Of a stretch of 64,000 nucleotides of DNA, positions 36,362-46,020 are shown in pieces. Origin of the DNA: Pycnococcus provasolii. Taxonomy: Eukaryota > Chlorophyta > Pseudoscourfieldiophyceae > Pseudoscourfieldiales > Pycnococcaceae. The notes below the pieces were generated by a model. The model made no database searches. It worked only from the letters and a program-made list of their open reading frames with translations, and was not told the DNA's origin. A program made the position numbers and the translations under genes. Within the stretch, counting starts at the first letter, position 1; every line of letters starts with the position of its first letter. Where the stretch lies: contig OW568896.1 in NCBI GenBank assembly GCA_938743325.2, forward strand, positions 341,001 to 405,000, written 5' to 3'.

Positions 36362-38912
36362 ATGGACGGTCAAACCAACCATGGTGGTGGTGGTCAAGCG
36401 TTCGTCGGCGACTCGGAGATGGACGTGCCTGTGAGAGACGACAACATGAACATGAACGCCGCCTTGGAGTCTGACGGTCAAGCAGCAGCCGCGGTGTACT
36501 GCGCACAAGAGCACGTGAAGAGCATGACGGTCAAGCAGATGCGCGCGCTCCTCGAAACGTGGCGCGTCGACCTCGCGGCGCACGGCGTCAAGGCAAACAC
36601 GAGAAAGGCTGTGTGGGTAGAACTCGTCGTCGCAGAAGCACAAAAGAGGAAAGACGACACGCACGCGCTCGCACAAGAGGAAGAGGAGATTGAAGACGAC
36701 GACGACGACGACCAGCAACTCCACCAGCCCGACAACCTCGCTGACGCTCAGGATGACGACGACTTCGTTGTCGACGAAGCTCAGAAGGAGGATGTGCACA
36801 TGCACGACCAGGAAGAAGACGAAGAAGAAGACGAAGAAGACGCCTACTCGTTTCCTCCAGGTGAAACGGAACCAAGATTCAGCGACGAGATGCGACCGAG
36901 GTACGATGACTCCTACCCCCCCACCCCGAAAAAAAAAACCAACCAACCCAAGAAGAGAAATAACGCACTCACAAATCATCCTCTCATCAACCTCCAGAAA
37001 TCTCGAAAACCTGTTTGCGGCGGAGGCGTCCGCTCTTCGCAAGCGTAAGCGCACAACGCTTCAGCAGGCAACGGTCAACGACGAAAACAGCAACGCCGAC
37101 CCGTCGAGCGCTCGCATGCAGGTGGTTCTTCGAGTACGACCACCACGCACGGCGAACAACACGGTCGCGCCCGCAGACTCGACGTGCACCAGCACACTGC
37201 AACCTGCCAACGCACCGGCGGTTCGTCGAAGGGCGGATGCCAAAGATGCGGTGCCAGCGGCAGGACCTGCTCGACCGTGCATTGCCATCGAAAGCGCAGA
37301 CACCGTGCGACTGCAGGCGCCGGCAGGGTCGGAGGCACACAAACGAGGTGGTGGCGGAGTTCCGCAGATGCTTCGCTTCGGGCGCGTGCTAGGGCCAGCA
37401 GCCACGCAGACGCAGGCGTACGCAGCCGCGGCGGCAGGGATGGTCGACGACGCACTCCTGCGAGGTGGGACGGGTGGAGTCGTGCTGACGTATGGAATCA
37501 CCGCGAGCGGTAAGACGTTCACGCTGGAGGGAACGCGTAACTGCCCAGGCATCGTGCCGCAGACGATTGATCGCATCTATCGCCACTTGTACGGCGCCGA
37601 TGCGGCGGGACGAGCCGGGGAAACGGAGAGAATCGCGCCGCGCGTCAGCAGCTTCGAGATTTACGGCGAGCGTGTCTTCGACCTCATCGGGCCTGAAAGA
37701 CAGGACGCGCGAGGGTCGGCGTGCGTGAGTGCCACGGAAACGGACGAGGGGGCTGCACGGCATGCCGTGTCGCACGCCGCATCCGCCGCGCCGCTGCCGA
37801 TTCGTGAGGTGGCGGATGGATCCGTCGTCGTCTGCGGCCTTGTCGAGAGACCTTGCGCTTCCGCGGCGGAGGCTATGGCTTTGTACCGAAGATGCCGCGC
37901 AAAGCGACGCGCTGCGAGGACAGCCCTGAACCGAAGCTCGAGCCGAAGCCATGCCGTGTTCACGGTCACACTTCCACCCGCAGCGCCAGGTGCCGCACCC
38001 GCACGCCTGACGTTCGTCGACCTCGCAGGATCCGAGCGTGCCGGAAGAACGGGGCACGGCGGCGCGGCGCTGAAAGAGTCGATCGCGATCAACGCCAGCC
38101 TCATGGCGCTTGGGAGATGCTTGGAGGCGACGCGGCACAATCAGATGATTGCCGCGCAGGCTGCTAAGGGAGGTGCCGGCGCCGCACCTGCCAAGCCACC
38201 TGTACCAGTGCCGTTCCGCGACTCGGCCATCACACACCTTCTCCGCGACCCGCTCAAGGGCATCGGGCGCCTCGTGCTCGTCGTCGGCATTTCCCCCGAC
38301 GCGTGCGACTTCGACGAGACGTTGCACACGCTCCGATATGCATCCGCCGCGGCACGCACGCGGCAGGATACCACGGCGCGGATGGGAGCCTTCGCTGTGC
38401 CGGCGGTGGAGAAGCCGCCGCCCAAGGCGAAGCCTCCCGGTCCCGCCACGCAGCTTAAGGCGGCGCAGGCTGCCGCGGCAGCATCCACCTCGGAGGTTCA
38501 CCAGCTTCGCGCAGAGGTGGATCGGCTGCGATCGCAGCTCGCGGAGGCGACGCGGCTAGCGGCGGAGCGCGAGGCGGCACTCAAGGCTGAGGTGCGTGCC
38601 GCCATGGCGAGCTCCGTGGCGATGGAAGGCCTGCGTGGAGCATGGGAGGATGAAGGCGATGATGACGCCAACGACGACTTTGACGACGACAAGGAGAACG
38701 ACGGCGCAAGCACCGGCGGTGGACGGCGAAAGTCGAGGCGCCAAACCACGGTGCAGGCGCCGCGTGGTCCGGTCGCCGTTCAGGCGCCGTCGACGCTCGA
38801 GCGCGTCCACCCTGCGCTGCGACGTGCCGCGGAGGCTGCCGAGTTGAAGAGACGTGAGAAGGAGGCGGAGGTTGTAGGAGCCCGCGTTCTCCGTGCTCGC
38901 AATCGCGCGTGA
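36362..38912 (+). CDS. SAP-domain/kinesin fusion, divergent kinesin-6-like (2 exons, 817 aa)
   Basis: Two exons, 36362-36900 and 36998-38912, with a 97-bp GT-AG intron (phase 2). The spliced length divides exactly by three. Exon 1 encodes a SAP-like helix pair (VKSMTVKQMRALLETWRVDL then TRKAVWVELVVAEAQKRK, about 57-102), a DNA-binding fold, then a very acidic stretch (EEEEIEDDDDDD). Exon 2 begins with a basic patch (RKRKRT) and holds the motor (about 220-630): VVLRVRPPR, P-loop GITASGKT, FEIYGERVFDLI, NRSSSRSHAVF, FVDLAGSERAGR, VPFRDSAITHLLRD, and FDETLHTLRYASAAART. GIVPQTIDRIYRHLY and the GITASGKT wording lean to kinesin-6 (KIF20/KIF23), but divergence is high. A short coil, an acidic patch with DKEN-like text and a basic tail follow. 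A motor that can bind chromatin is suggested; SAP plus kinesin is unusual. Confidence 0.85.
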
Positions 38913-39222
38913 TTGATCTCTGCCAACCTGTTGATATGGCCTTTGCAGGCCGCCATTTGTTACGCAAATTTGCTAAGATTTTGCTCATTTTAGTAAGTCC
39001 TAATGGAATGGAGACTTTCACTCCGTCTGACGGGGCCCCCGTTCTTTCACACCATCCATTTCGTTCAATGGTGGCGCTCGTGAGGGAGCTATGGGCGTGT
39101 GGGTTCTGACTTCTGAGAAAGTTTACGATGATGCGATGAAAGAAAAGTGATGACACTTATTTCCGAGATGCAGAAGAAGGAGGGAGCGCGGAAAAAATTA
39201 TAATCTATTTACTCAATGTATT
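38913..39222. other. Convergent 3' intergenic region
   Basis: A 310-bp AT-rich gap between convergent stops. I see no gene; it probably carries both 3' UTRs. Confidence 0.6.
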
Positions 39223-40791
39223 CTACGACTGCGGTAGTAGCGCCACCTTAAGCACGAATAGCACAGCTACCAGTGCTAAGCCCAGTGGAATATCACGTTG
39301 ACGTCCGGAAAGGAATTTCCCAATCACGTACACGATCGCGCCAATGCCCACTCCACTAGCTATACTGAAGCATAGCCCGATGCCAAGAACGGTGGTGATG
39401 GCGGGAACCCATTCCGTGACGTCGTCCCAATCGAGGCCGGCGAGCGCCTTCATCATAGACGCGGCGACGAACAGGAGCGCGGGGGTGGTTGCGAACGGCG
39501 CCACGGAGCTCGTGAGCGGGTAGAAGAAGAGCGCCACCAGAAACAGCACGCCCGTCGTGCAAGCCGCTAGGCCGGTGCGCGCACCTACCGCCACACCCGC
39601 CGCGCTCTCGGCGAAGCTCGTTACGGTGGACGTCCCGACGCAAGCTCCGAAGAGCGTGGCAACGGCATCCGCAAGCATCGCTTTTCGCATTTGCGCTGGC
39701 TTGATGTCGCCGTCGGGGCCAGGTATGGCACGCGTGACGCCGACAAGAGTTCCGGCGGTGTCGAAAAAGTCGGACCACAGCAGTGCAAGAATGGCAGCAA
39801 GCATGCCAGGTTCGAGCGCCGCACGCCAGTCGGCGACGAGTAGCGTTGGCGCCAGGCTGGGAGGGCTTGCGAAAACGCCCTCCCACGGATGCAGGCCCAA
39901 GCCCACGGCGCCGGCAGCACAGCACGCGACGGCGACGAGAACCGAGCCGGCGACGCGCCTTCCCTCGAGTGCAACGATGACAGCGAGGCCTGCGACGGCG
40001 ATGAGCGCGGGAGGCGAGCCGAGAGCACCTTCGCCAACGATGGTTGCTGGGTTTGCGGCGACGATGGATGCGTTCTTCAAGCCAACGAGTCCGAGAAGCA
40101 CGCCAATACCCGCCGCGGCGCCGCGACGAAGGCTGTCCGGTATGGCCTCGATGAGCTTCTCGCGTAGAGGCGTGAGGCTGATGCCGAGGAAAATCACGCC
40201 GCTCACGGCAACGCACCCGATGGCTGTCTGCCACGCCATGGACTGGCACAGCGTGTACGCAATGAACGCGTTGATGCCCATGCCAGGTGCAAGTGCGACG
40301 GGCAGGCCAGCAAGCAGGCCCATGAGAATGCATCCAAATGCTGCGGAGAGACACGTCGCGGTGAAGGCGGCGCCCGCTGGAATACCTCCAGCGGCTAGTA
40401 TGGCGGGGTTGACGACGCAGATGTACACCATGGATGCGAACGTCGTCGCGCCCCCGACTAGTTCTCGTTTGACGGTTGAATTTTTTTGCGTGACTTGGAA
40501 GAAGGAGTCGATCCTCGACGTCGACGCGTCGGCATCAGGGGACGTGCATGGCACACGGAACGCGAAGGGGGAACGCGGAGTCTTAGAGCAGATCAAGCTC
40601 GCACGTCCACCAAGTTGGGCCGCAAGAGCGCGCACGCAAGCATTCTTAGGAGCGCTTGGTGGAACAGAGCAGGCGTGGCTCGGCCGTGAAAAGAGAGTGG
40701 ATCGGCAAGTAAACAAGAAACAGCCGTGAGCGGGGGTGCGAGAGATCGACGCTGGTGGCCGGTGGTGCGCGCGCATCTTTGCTGCGGGCAT
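39223..40791 (-). CDS. AZG: AzgA/AZG-type purine permease with N-terminal leader (522 aa)
   Basis: Polytopic transporter of the NCS2-related AzgA family (adenine, guanine, hypoxanthine uptake with H+). Family hallmarks: ELVGGATTFASMVYICVVNP, LPVALAPGMGINAFIAYTLC, RRGAAAGIGVLLGLVGLKNA, LALLWSDFFDTAGTLVGVTR, and ACVGTSTVTSFAESAAGVAV. About 12 hydrophobic segments fill 110-520. The first ~105 residues are Ser/Arg/Ala/Pro-rich with few acids, as in plastid transit peptides; plant AZG proteins are generally at the plasma membrane or ER, so the leader is noteworthy. The longer frame to 41148 starts at GTG and encodes microsatellite His/Trp runs, so I choose ATG 40791. Confidence 0.9.
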   Translation of the reverse strand: MPAAKMRAHHRPPASISRTPAHGCFLFTCRSTLFSRPSHACSVPPSAPKNACVRALAAQLGGRASLICSKTPRSPFAFRVPCTSPDADASTSRIDSFFQVTQKNSTVKRELVGGATTFASMVYICVVNPAILAAGGIPAGAAFTATCLSAAFGCILMGLLAGLPVALAPGMGINAFIAYTLCQSMAWQTAIGCVAVSGVIFLGISLTPLREKLIEAIPDSLRRGAAAGIGVLLGLVGLKNASIVAANPATIVGEGALGSPPALIAVAGLAVIVALEGRRVAGSVLVAVACCAAGAVGLGLHPWEGVFASPPSLAPTLLVADWRAALEPGMLAAILALLWSDFFDTAGTLVGVTRAIPGPDGDIKPAQMRKAMLADAVATLFGACVGTSTVTSFAESAAGVAVGARTGLAACTTGVLFLVALFFYPLTSSVAPFATTPALLFVAASMMKALAGLDWDDVTEWVPAITTVLGIGLCFSIASGVGIGAIVYVIGKFLSGRQRDIPLGLALVAVLFVLKVALLPQS

Positions 40792-41144
40792 GCGAAAAGG
40801 GAGTGAGGTAGGAAGTAATAAGGGGGGGCGGAGGAGGAGGTGGAAAAAAACGCCTTGAACTTTTCTTGGGATTTTTTTTGGTTCATGGGCAAAAAAGGGG
40901 AAAAAAAGGGGGGGATGTGCACGCGTTTTTAGTGGATGTGGACTCCTCCAGTGCCAGTGCCAGTGCCAGTGCCAGTGGTGGTGGTGGTGGTGGTGATGTT
41001 GGGTAGTTGCTTGTAGTTGTTGTTTCTTGTTACCTTCGACGTCCGCCGCGCTCTTTCGTCGCAAGCTCGACGACAACGCTCGGCGATGCGATGCGATACG
41101 ACGGCGAGAGTCACGGTGACCAGTGTATGTCGGTACCGGGCAAA
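40792..41144. other. 5' region of AZG-type gene with GTGCCA and GGT microsatellites
   Basis: A 353-bp gap upstream of the permease and downstream of the thioredoxin (same strand). It includes about four CAGTGC units then GGT units (40950-40998). These would read as Trp-His and poly-His in an open frame upstream of the chosen ATG, so they are probably non-coding leader. Confidence 0.65.
40950..40998. repeat. CAGTGC/GTGCCA and GGT microsatellite
   Basis: About five CAGTGC-type hexamer units followed by eight GGT units. It lies in the leader region of the AZG-type gene, outside the chosen coding sequence. Confidence 0.85.
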
Positions 41145-41666
41145 TCACTGAGGCAGCTGAGGTCCCTGAGGGACGGGGACGTTCATCTCTTCGTCCAATA
41201 TGCGTAAAATCTGCGCGCTCGAAAGAAGGCCTTCTGTCCTCAAAGCAGGCTTAGAGTTGTCCGGAAATACGAACATCAGAGTGGGCAAACCCGCGATGCC
41301 AAGCGCACTGCTTAAATCCTGCTCCACGTCCGTGTCCACCTTCACGATGCGCACGGCGTCACCCATGATTTTTGCGACTTGTTCCAGTTCCTGCTGAAGT
41401 AGCACGCACGGGCCACACCACGTCGCGTAGAAGTCGACGAGCATGACACGGTCCCTGTCCTGCAGAGCGATTTCAAGCTCCGCACCAGTCAGCGGTTCAA
41501 TGAGCGAAGACGACGCCGAGGACGCAGCCGAGGACGCAGCCGCCGCACCCGAAGAAGCCGCACCTAACCCCGCCGCACCAGACGAGGAAGACACACGAGA
41601 ACGACCTTTAGAAGAAGGAGCCCTGAAGGAGCGACGCAACGCAAGAGATTTGCCAACCGACGACAT
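41145..41666 (-). CDS. Thioredoxin, probably organellar (173 aa)
   Basis: Residues about 65-165 form a thioredoxin fold: VMLVDFYATWCGPCVLL with the redox-active CGPC, VKVDTDVEQDLSSALGI, and the cis-Pro segment GLPTLMFVF. Residues 1-60 are Ser/Ala/Arg-rich without acids, typical of a plastid or mitochondrial targeting peptide. It reduces disulphides in target enzymes; a plastid y- or z-type thioredoxin feeding the peroxiredoxin of this window is possible but not shown. Upstream ATG/GTG extension to 41828 would put a hydrophobic run in front of the leader, so ATG 41666 (SSVGKSLALRRSFRAPSS) is preferred. GGGATCCC occurs 183 bp upstream. Confidence 0.9.
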   Translation of the reverse strand: MSSVGKSLALRRSFRAPSSKGRSRVSSSSGAAGLGAASSGAAAASSAASSASSSLIEPLTGAELEIALQDRDRVMLVDFYATWCGPCVLLQQELEQVAKIMGDAVRIVKVDTDVEQDLSSALGIAGLPTLMFVFPDNSKPALRTEGLLSSAQILRILDEEMNVPVPQGPQLPQ

Positions 41667-42053
41667 GACGGAGCAGGGAAAGGGAAAAGGGAGTAAAAGT
41701 GACGCGGAAAAGCCAAAAAGCAGAAAAAGCCAAAAAGGGGGAGCCTCTTCGGAACGCCGAACCGACTTCCTTGAGAAAATATCCCCCTCCACCTTGGGCG
41801 GTTGGGCCTGGGCCCCGCCCCCGGGCATGGAAGGGAGGGGGTTGGTTGGGGATCCCTTCCTGAATTGGTCTCCTGGTCTCGAGAGTTTGGGGAGGCGGAT
41901 CCGTTCGTGTTCATCATCAACTTAAGGGAGTCTACAACAAGGGGCGCGCCTACCTACGACCGGATATTCCTCAACCCGATGTATTCGAGAGCCGCGGAGT
42001 TCATCGCACACGCCGAAGACTCTCGGCGGCCATCATCATGGCGGCCACGGGAG

Positions 42054-42404
42054 ATGAGCGACGATGCAGGAGCCGTGACAACGGTGTCAAAGGAAAACTT
42101 TTCGCTAAAGGCCTTAGCAGCCCAGTGTCGCAACACACTCAAAAAAAATGTCTTTCACCTCTTCGTCAACGGCGACAGTTCTCGCACAGCAACGAGCGGG
42201 CGTATGCAGCACAAGGCGCCCCCGAGGCTGGAAAATATCGCGAGCGACGTCGTCAAGTTTCTTGTGGAGCACGGACACCTACGGTGTCACGTCCAAGAAG
42301 GGAACCCCACGAAGAGGGACCCATATTCAAACCCGAAACCAACAGCTGTCAGTTCCGGCGAGCTGCAGTGGTTGAACGGGAAGGGTCATCCATTGGTGAA
42401 TTAA
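42054..42404 (+). CDS. Possible small hypothetical protein (116 aa) or relic
   Basis: An ATG-opened frame (SDDAGAVTTVSKENFSLKAL, then PRLENIASDVVKFLVEHGHL) with mixed, protein-like composition. It lies in an otherwise gene-poor spacer, and the frame also stays open upstream to about 41802. No domain, signal peptide or membrane segment is seen. A further protein-like patch (DDVLHIARLAEILIAIEDCT) lies in a different frame near 42565-42625, so the region may be a decayed gene. Low confidence. Confidence 0.25.
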   Translation: MSDDAGAVTTVSKENFSLKALAAQCRNTLKKNVFHLFVNGDSSRTATSGRMQHKAPPRLENIASDVVKFLVEHGHLRCHVQEGNPTKRDPYSNPKPTAVSSGELQWLNGKGHPLVN

Positions 42405-43187
42405 CTTGGGGCATCAGTGGTTAATTAAGTAGAGGAGAGCGTGCACCCGAAGGTACGCCTACGCACCCACGGTTGCGACAACGGAAAGGGTCGTGCTCCA
42501 AAGATGCTCATGTCTTGGGCACTACTTCACCATGGGCTGTTAGGCAGTGTGCCCACACGGATTTTGATGATGACGTCCTGCACATCGCACGACTCGCTGA
42601 GATTCTCATCGCCATCGAGGATTGCACGCTAGACGTGTTCCACCGAAAACTCAAGTGTCAGGTCACACCAGTGACCGCACGATGCCACCCTGAACCAAAC
42701 AAAGTACACCAAGTCACGCCAAACACGAGCTCCACAATGTCAACGAACGTGTATACGCCACACCAAAACACACTCACAACCACTCCTTAAGCTCCACTTC
42801 TCCACACTTTTGGCTCACGCCTTAAGGTAAAGATAAGTTGAAGTAAAAGTAAGTTGTAACAAGTGTAAGACAACCACACCTCGCCACGCCACGCCACACC
42901 TTGCCAACTATATACTCAAACGTATATAAAAACGCGTCGACAACTAAAAGAGCGCACCGCACCAAAGGGAGGTACGTCACTCGGGCCGGGAGGAAACCCT
43001 CGGGCCGTCACCAACACCTATGCGCGCGATAACGAATTGCTGCAGCAGCCGTTAGTGACGCTCAAGCGCACGAGGGCGCATTGAGCGAGGGGGAGTGTTG
43101 AGCTGGGCCCCTAGTACGACTAGTGCGGAGGAGAGCATTTTCGTGCCATGCGCACCGCCGGGTAGGCCGGGCCCGGCGCGGCGGGGC

Positions 43188-43235
43188 CCGCCTGGCGCCT
43201 GCTGACGGGGCCCGCCTGGCGCCTGCTGAAGGGGC
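43188..43235. repeat. Short G/C-rich tandem duplication
   Basis: A sequence around GGGGCCCGCCTGGCGCCTGC is repeated head to tail (about 43188-43207 and 43209-43228), just before the 23-G tract at 43275-43297. Strong secondary structure is likely. No gene. Confidence 0.75.
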
Positions 43236-43274
43236 CCGGCCCGGGGGCCCGCCTGCCGGGGGGAGGGGCGGGCT

Positions 43275-43297
43275 GGGGGGGGGGGGGGGGGGGGGGG
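43275..43297. repeat. Homopolymer tract of 23 G
   Basis: Uninterrupted G-run on the plus strand, 360 bp before the alpha/beta hydrolase ATG, embedded in a very G/C-rich block. Together with the two 24-C tracts, it is one of three tracts longer than 20. Confidence 0.9.
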
Positions 43298-43656
43298 CTC
43301 CAATCAAATCTCCCCCCCTCGAAGTTCCCGCTCCCCCTGTCGCCTGCGTGCATTCCATTCCCGGGCAGCCGGGTGCTAAATACATGTCGCAATCATTCCG
43401 GCATGCGAAGATACGTAGACTGCTGCCACACACACGCCCAACTGCTTTCAGGCTTTGGCATGTGTCTCTTTGCTCTCTCTTTGCTCTCTCTCTTTAAAGG
43501 GTGAACACTGATTTGCTCATCTTTGGTCTCGTGAACACACATTTCTTGTGGGTTGGTTTTTTTTCCGTGTAGAGCCACGTTATCCTTGTGTTGTTCACGC
43601 TTCTCGCCTCTGGGTGACATCACCAGATCCTTGTGTCTCCGGAGCTCGTCAGTCTG

Positions 43657-45087
43657 ATGGTGGTGGTGGTTCGTGGTGGTTCTACGAATGTGGTGGTGGT
43701 ACTCTTGAAGACGACACTTCAGTGTGCTTGTGGTGGTGCCAGTCAACTTCGTCATCAGAAGAAGAAGAAGTTTAGGAGCCGTGTGCCTTTTAGGGCAATA
43801 ATAGCGCATGTTCTCGTCTGCGCGCTCTTCTTTGTCTTCGTGGCTGCACCTTCATTTCCCACGGCGGCGAACGCATTCTTGTGGCGAGGATTTCCTTCGA
43901 CGCTCATCAGCAAGCAAGCATCCACACAACAACTACAACAACAACAAAGTGGAGGAGACTACGCCAACCCAGGCCCGTTCGGCGTAGGACACAGGTACAT
44001 CAATGTGCCGCGCAGCCGGTGGATCGGACCGGCACAGCAAATCGCCGCGGTTGTCGTGTACCCCGCAGAAGGCGTGCACTACGGACCAGAACGCGAGTGG
44101 GCGCAAAAAGCGACACCGGCGCCTGTCATGGTGTGGGCACCTGGGTGGACGTGTCTCGTCGAGCAGTACGCATCGTTAACAACGCACCTCGCTAGTCATG
44201 GAATTGCAAGTGTAATTCCCATGGCTTGGCACGGCGACGCCATCCCTTCCTTCGACCAGGATGCCGAGGACCTTCTGCGCATCGTCGACTGGCTCGCAGA
44301 TGGCGCGCGAAGCGAACGTACGCTCCAAGGACGCATCAACCCAGGTGCTATCGCCGTCGGAGGACACAGCTCAGGCGGTGCGACCATCCTCGAAGTCGTC
44401 GCGCGTGATGGACGGCGTTTCGCAAACATGCGCCGCATTCGCGCGGCTGTCTCGCTGTCGCCGAGCGAATTCGCACTTGCCGATGGACGCGGGATGGACT
44501 ACGGTGGCGTGAGTGCAGGACAGGTGCTCGGGTACGTGACGGCGGGAGACGGCGACGACCGCAAGCCTGGTGATGGCTGGCGGCGCATAGCAAATTACGT
44601 CAGAGCACCTCTGCTGCTTCTCAGCGGCGAGCTCGACAAGAAGACGCGCAACTTCAACAACGCGAATTTGATTTTCCGCATCGGGCGCTCCGCGCCAAAG
44701 CTTCAGATTACGCTGCGACGTGGTAGCCACTGCTTCTTAGAGTATGGAAGTCGCGTGAGTGGCGGCGTGGTGAGTGGCGGGAGCATCACAGGATGGCCGG
44801 TGCCAGGTGGAGATGGTTCGTGGGCACCTGAGGTGACGACGCGCCGAGATGAGCTTTGGGACAAGCTGTTTTACGGAGCGGGTGGTGACAGCGAGTGCCC
44901 CGAGTCCGCCATCTTCTCGGAAATGTTGCACCCGAAAGATCAGCTGCGCCTCACGCGCAAGCTCATTGGGGAGTGGTTAGCGCTATATTTGCTGGGTGAC
45001 AATAAAATGAATGACCGTCTTTGGGGCAAGGATGTTTGGAACTCGACTACTGACAACACGATCTTGCGTGTGAGCAGGCGCGCGTAG
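43657..45087 (+). CDS. Alpha/beta hydrolase, chlorophyllase/PAF-AH-like, with signal sequence (476 aa)
   Basis: Serine hydrolase. The nucleophile elbow is GGHSSGGATILE (about residue 235). A plausible catalytic Asp is in LLLLSGELDKKT and the His in RRGSHCFLEY. PAPVMVWAPGWTCLVEQYAS and LTTHLASHGIASVIPMAWHG give the family oxyanion and strand layout seen in chlorophyllase, dienelactone-hydrolase and PAF-acetylhydrolase-like enzymes. The N-terminus has a basic stretch (KKKKFRSRVPFR) and a hydrophobic segment IIAHVLVCALFFVFVAAPSF ending in an AxA-type site, so secretory or thylakoid targeting is likely. The frame's first codon (43633) is GTG; ATG 43657 is the first ATG, although the Val/Gly-rich first 25 residues suggest the true start could be later. 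Substrate unknown. Confidence 0.82.
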   Translation: MVVVVRGGSTNVVVVLLKTTLQCACGGASQLRHQKKKKFRSRVPFRAIIAHVLVCALFFVFVAAPSFPTAANAFLWRGFPSTLISKQASTQQLQQQQSGGDYANPGPFGVGHRYINVPRSRWIGPAQQIAAVVVYPAEGVHYGPEREWAQKATPAPVMVWAPGWTCLVEQYASLTTHLASHGIASVIPMAWHGDAIPSFDQDAEDLLRIVDWLADGARSERTLQGRINPGAIAVGGHSSGGATILEVVARDGRRFANMRRIRAAVSLSPSEFALADGRGMDYGGVSAGQVLGYVTAGDGDDRKPGDGWRRIANYVRAPLLLLSGELDKKTRNFNNANLIFRIGRSAPKLQITLRRGSHCFLEYGSRVSGGVVSGGSITGWPVPGGDGSWAPEVTTRRDELWDKLFYGAGGDSECPESAIFSEMLHPKDQLRLTRKLIGEWLALYLLGDNKMNDRLWGKDVWNSTTDNTILRVSRRA

Positions 45088-45171
45088 TAAATGTAAACAT
45101 TTACTACGATCGTTCTCATTCTCGTTATTAGGTCGCTTTGATTTAGGTTGAGTATGCGAAAAAAAAATTAT

Positions 45172-46020
45172 TTAGCTGATTGTATTACTAACGGGGTCAA
45201 CGGTGACGAGAATCGCAAACATGAACGTCAGCACCACAAACAGCAAGCTGCTCGTTATGATGAGCAAATTCACACGCCACTGAGGAGTCTCGAAAGCATC
45301 CTCCGGCTCGCTGTCCGTATTCTTCGCGCCACTACTGCCTGCGTCCCTGTCTCTCGGCAGGCCGTTCGCTCCTGGCGTTCGTATGCGCACCTTGGTCTCA
45401 CCCAGACTGAAGAGCACGAGCGCCTCCTCCTCTCGTCGCTCGAGGTCCTGGACGGAGCGCTCGAGTGCTTCGTAGTCGTCTTCGTCGAGGCTCGTGTTCA
45501 TCCGCCGCACTTTCATTTCCCTGAGCTGTTCGCGCTGTCTTGCCGCCTCGTCGCGGAATGAGTTTGCTCTGTTTGCTTTCACTTGCACGAGTAGCGTCAT
45601 TGCCGCGACTGTCGTGAATCCGATCAGCGCACCGACGTCGACACGCGCATCGAACGTCTGCGCGACGACGGCGGGATCAGAAATCACAGGGAGTATGCCG
45701 ACGTCGGGCGGGGGTGGCAAGGCGTCTGCCGACACGTCATAGGCAGACATCGCGCGCACAACACCACCACCAGCAGAACCAATCTGATGAGCAGTTCGCA
45801 AGTCCGCAACTCCTCCTCCTAGCCCTTTAAGAGAAGGGGAGACGGATAGTAGACGAGCGTGACTTCGAGAAAGCTTTCGAGGAGGAGCGCCACCGCCACC
45901 GACACCACCACCGCACGTGCGAGTGCGAGCGTGCTGCGCCAACATCCGAATCGGCGTCGGCGTCGGATTTGTTGTGGAAAATGAGAGGTTGATAGTCACG
46001 CGAGGAGGAGAGATATCCAT
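45172..46020 (-). CDS. Two-TM protein with plastid-type leader, unknown (282 aa)
   Basis: ATG 46020 opens a Ser/Thr/Arg-rich leader ending near GGGVVRAMSA, a plausible stromal cleavage site. The mature part has a hydrophobic helix GALIGFTTVAAMTLLVQVKA (about 135-155), a charged coiled segment (RDEAARQREQLREMKVRRMN to DLERREEEALVLF), and a second helix LLIITSSLLFVVLTFMFAIL near the C-terminus. The pattern (TM, stromal coiled loop, TM) resembles thylakoid or inner-envelope proteins of unknown function. I do not recognise the family. It is convergent with the hydrolase gene, 84 bp between stops. The longer frame to 46038 begins at GTG. Confidence 0.7.
   Translation of the reverse strand: MDISPPRVTINLSFSTTNPTPTPIRMLAQHARTRTCGGGVGGGGAPPRKLSRSHARLLSVSPSLKGLGGGVADLRTAHQIGSAGGGVVRAMSAYDVSADALPPPPDVGILPVISDPAVVAQTFDARVDVGALIGFTTVAAMTLLVQVKANRANSFRDEAARQREQLREMKVRRMNTSLDEDDYEALERSVQDLERREEEALVLFSLGETKVRIRTPGANGLPRDRDAGSSGAKNTDSEPEDAFETPQWRVNLLIITSSLLFVVLTFMFAILVTVDPVSNTIS

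Larger units (their letters stand above)
41667..43656. other. Long divergent intergenic region with possible coding relics and a 23-G tract
   Basis: Two kilobases without a firm gene. GGGATCCC is at 41849-41856. Protein-like plus frames occur at about 41935-42404 and 42560-42680 (separate frames, no recognisable domain). AAAG/GTAA-rich DNA follows (42780-42920). A very G/C-rich block (43140-43320) includes repeated GGGGCCCGCCTGGCGCCTGC and an uninterrupted 23-G tract (43275-43297). GGT-type microsatellites lie near 43658-43700. Confidence 0.55.

Noticed and set aside
36690-37048. Two separate kinesin-locus genes
   Set aside because: Overlapping frames at 36690-37048 are explained by one 97-bp GT-AG intron; joining the exons preserves frame exactly.
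40792-41148. Upstream extension of the AZG-type frame with poly-His and Trp-His runs
   Set aside because: The extension has no ATG (it begins at GTG) and is made of microsatellite translation and hydrophobic filler.
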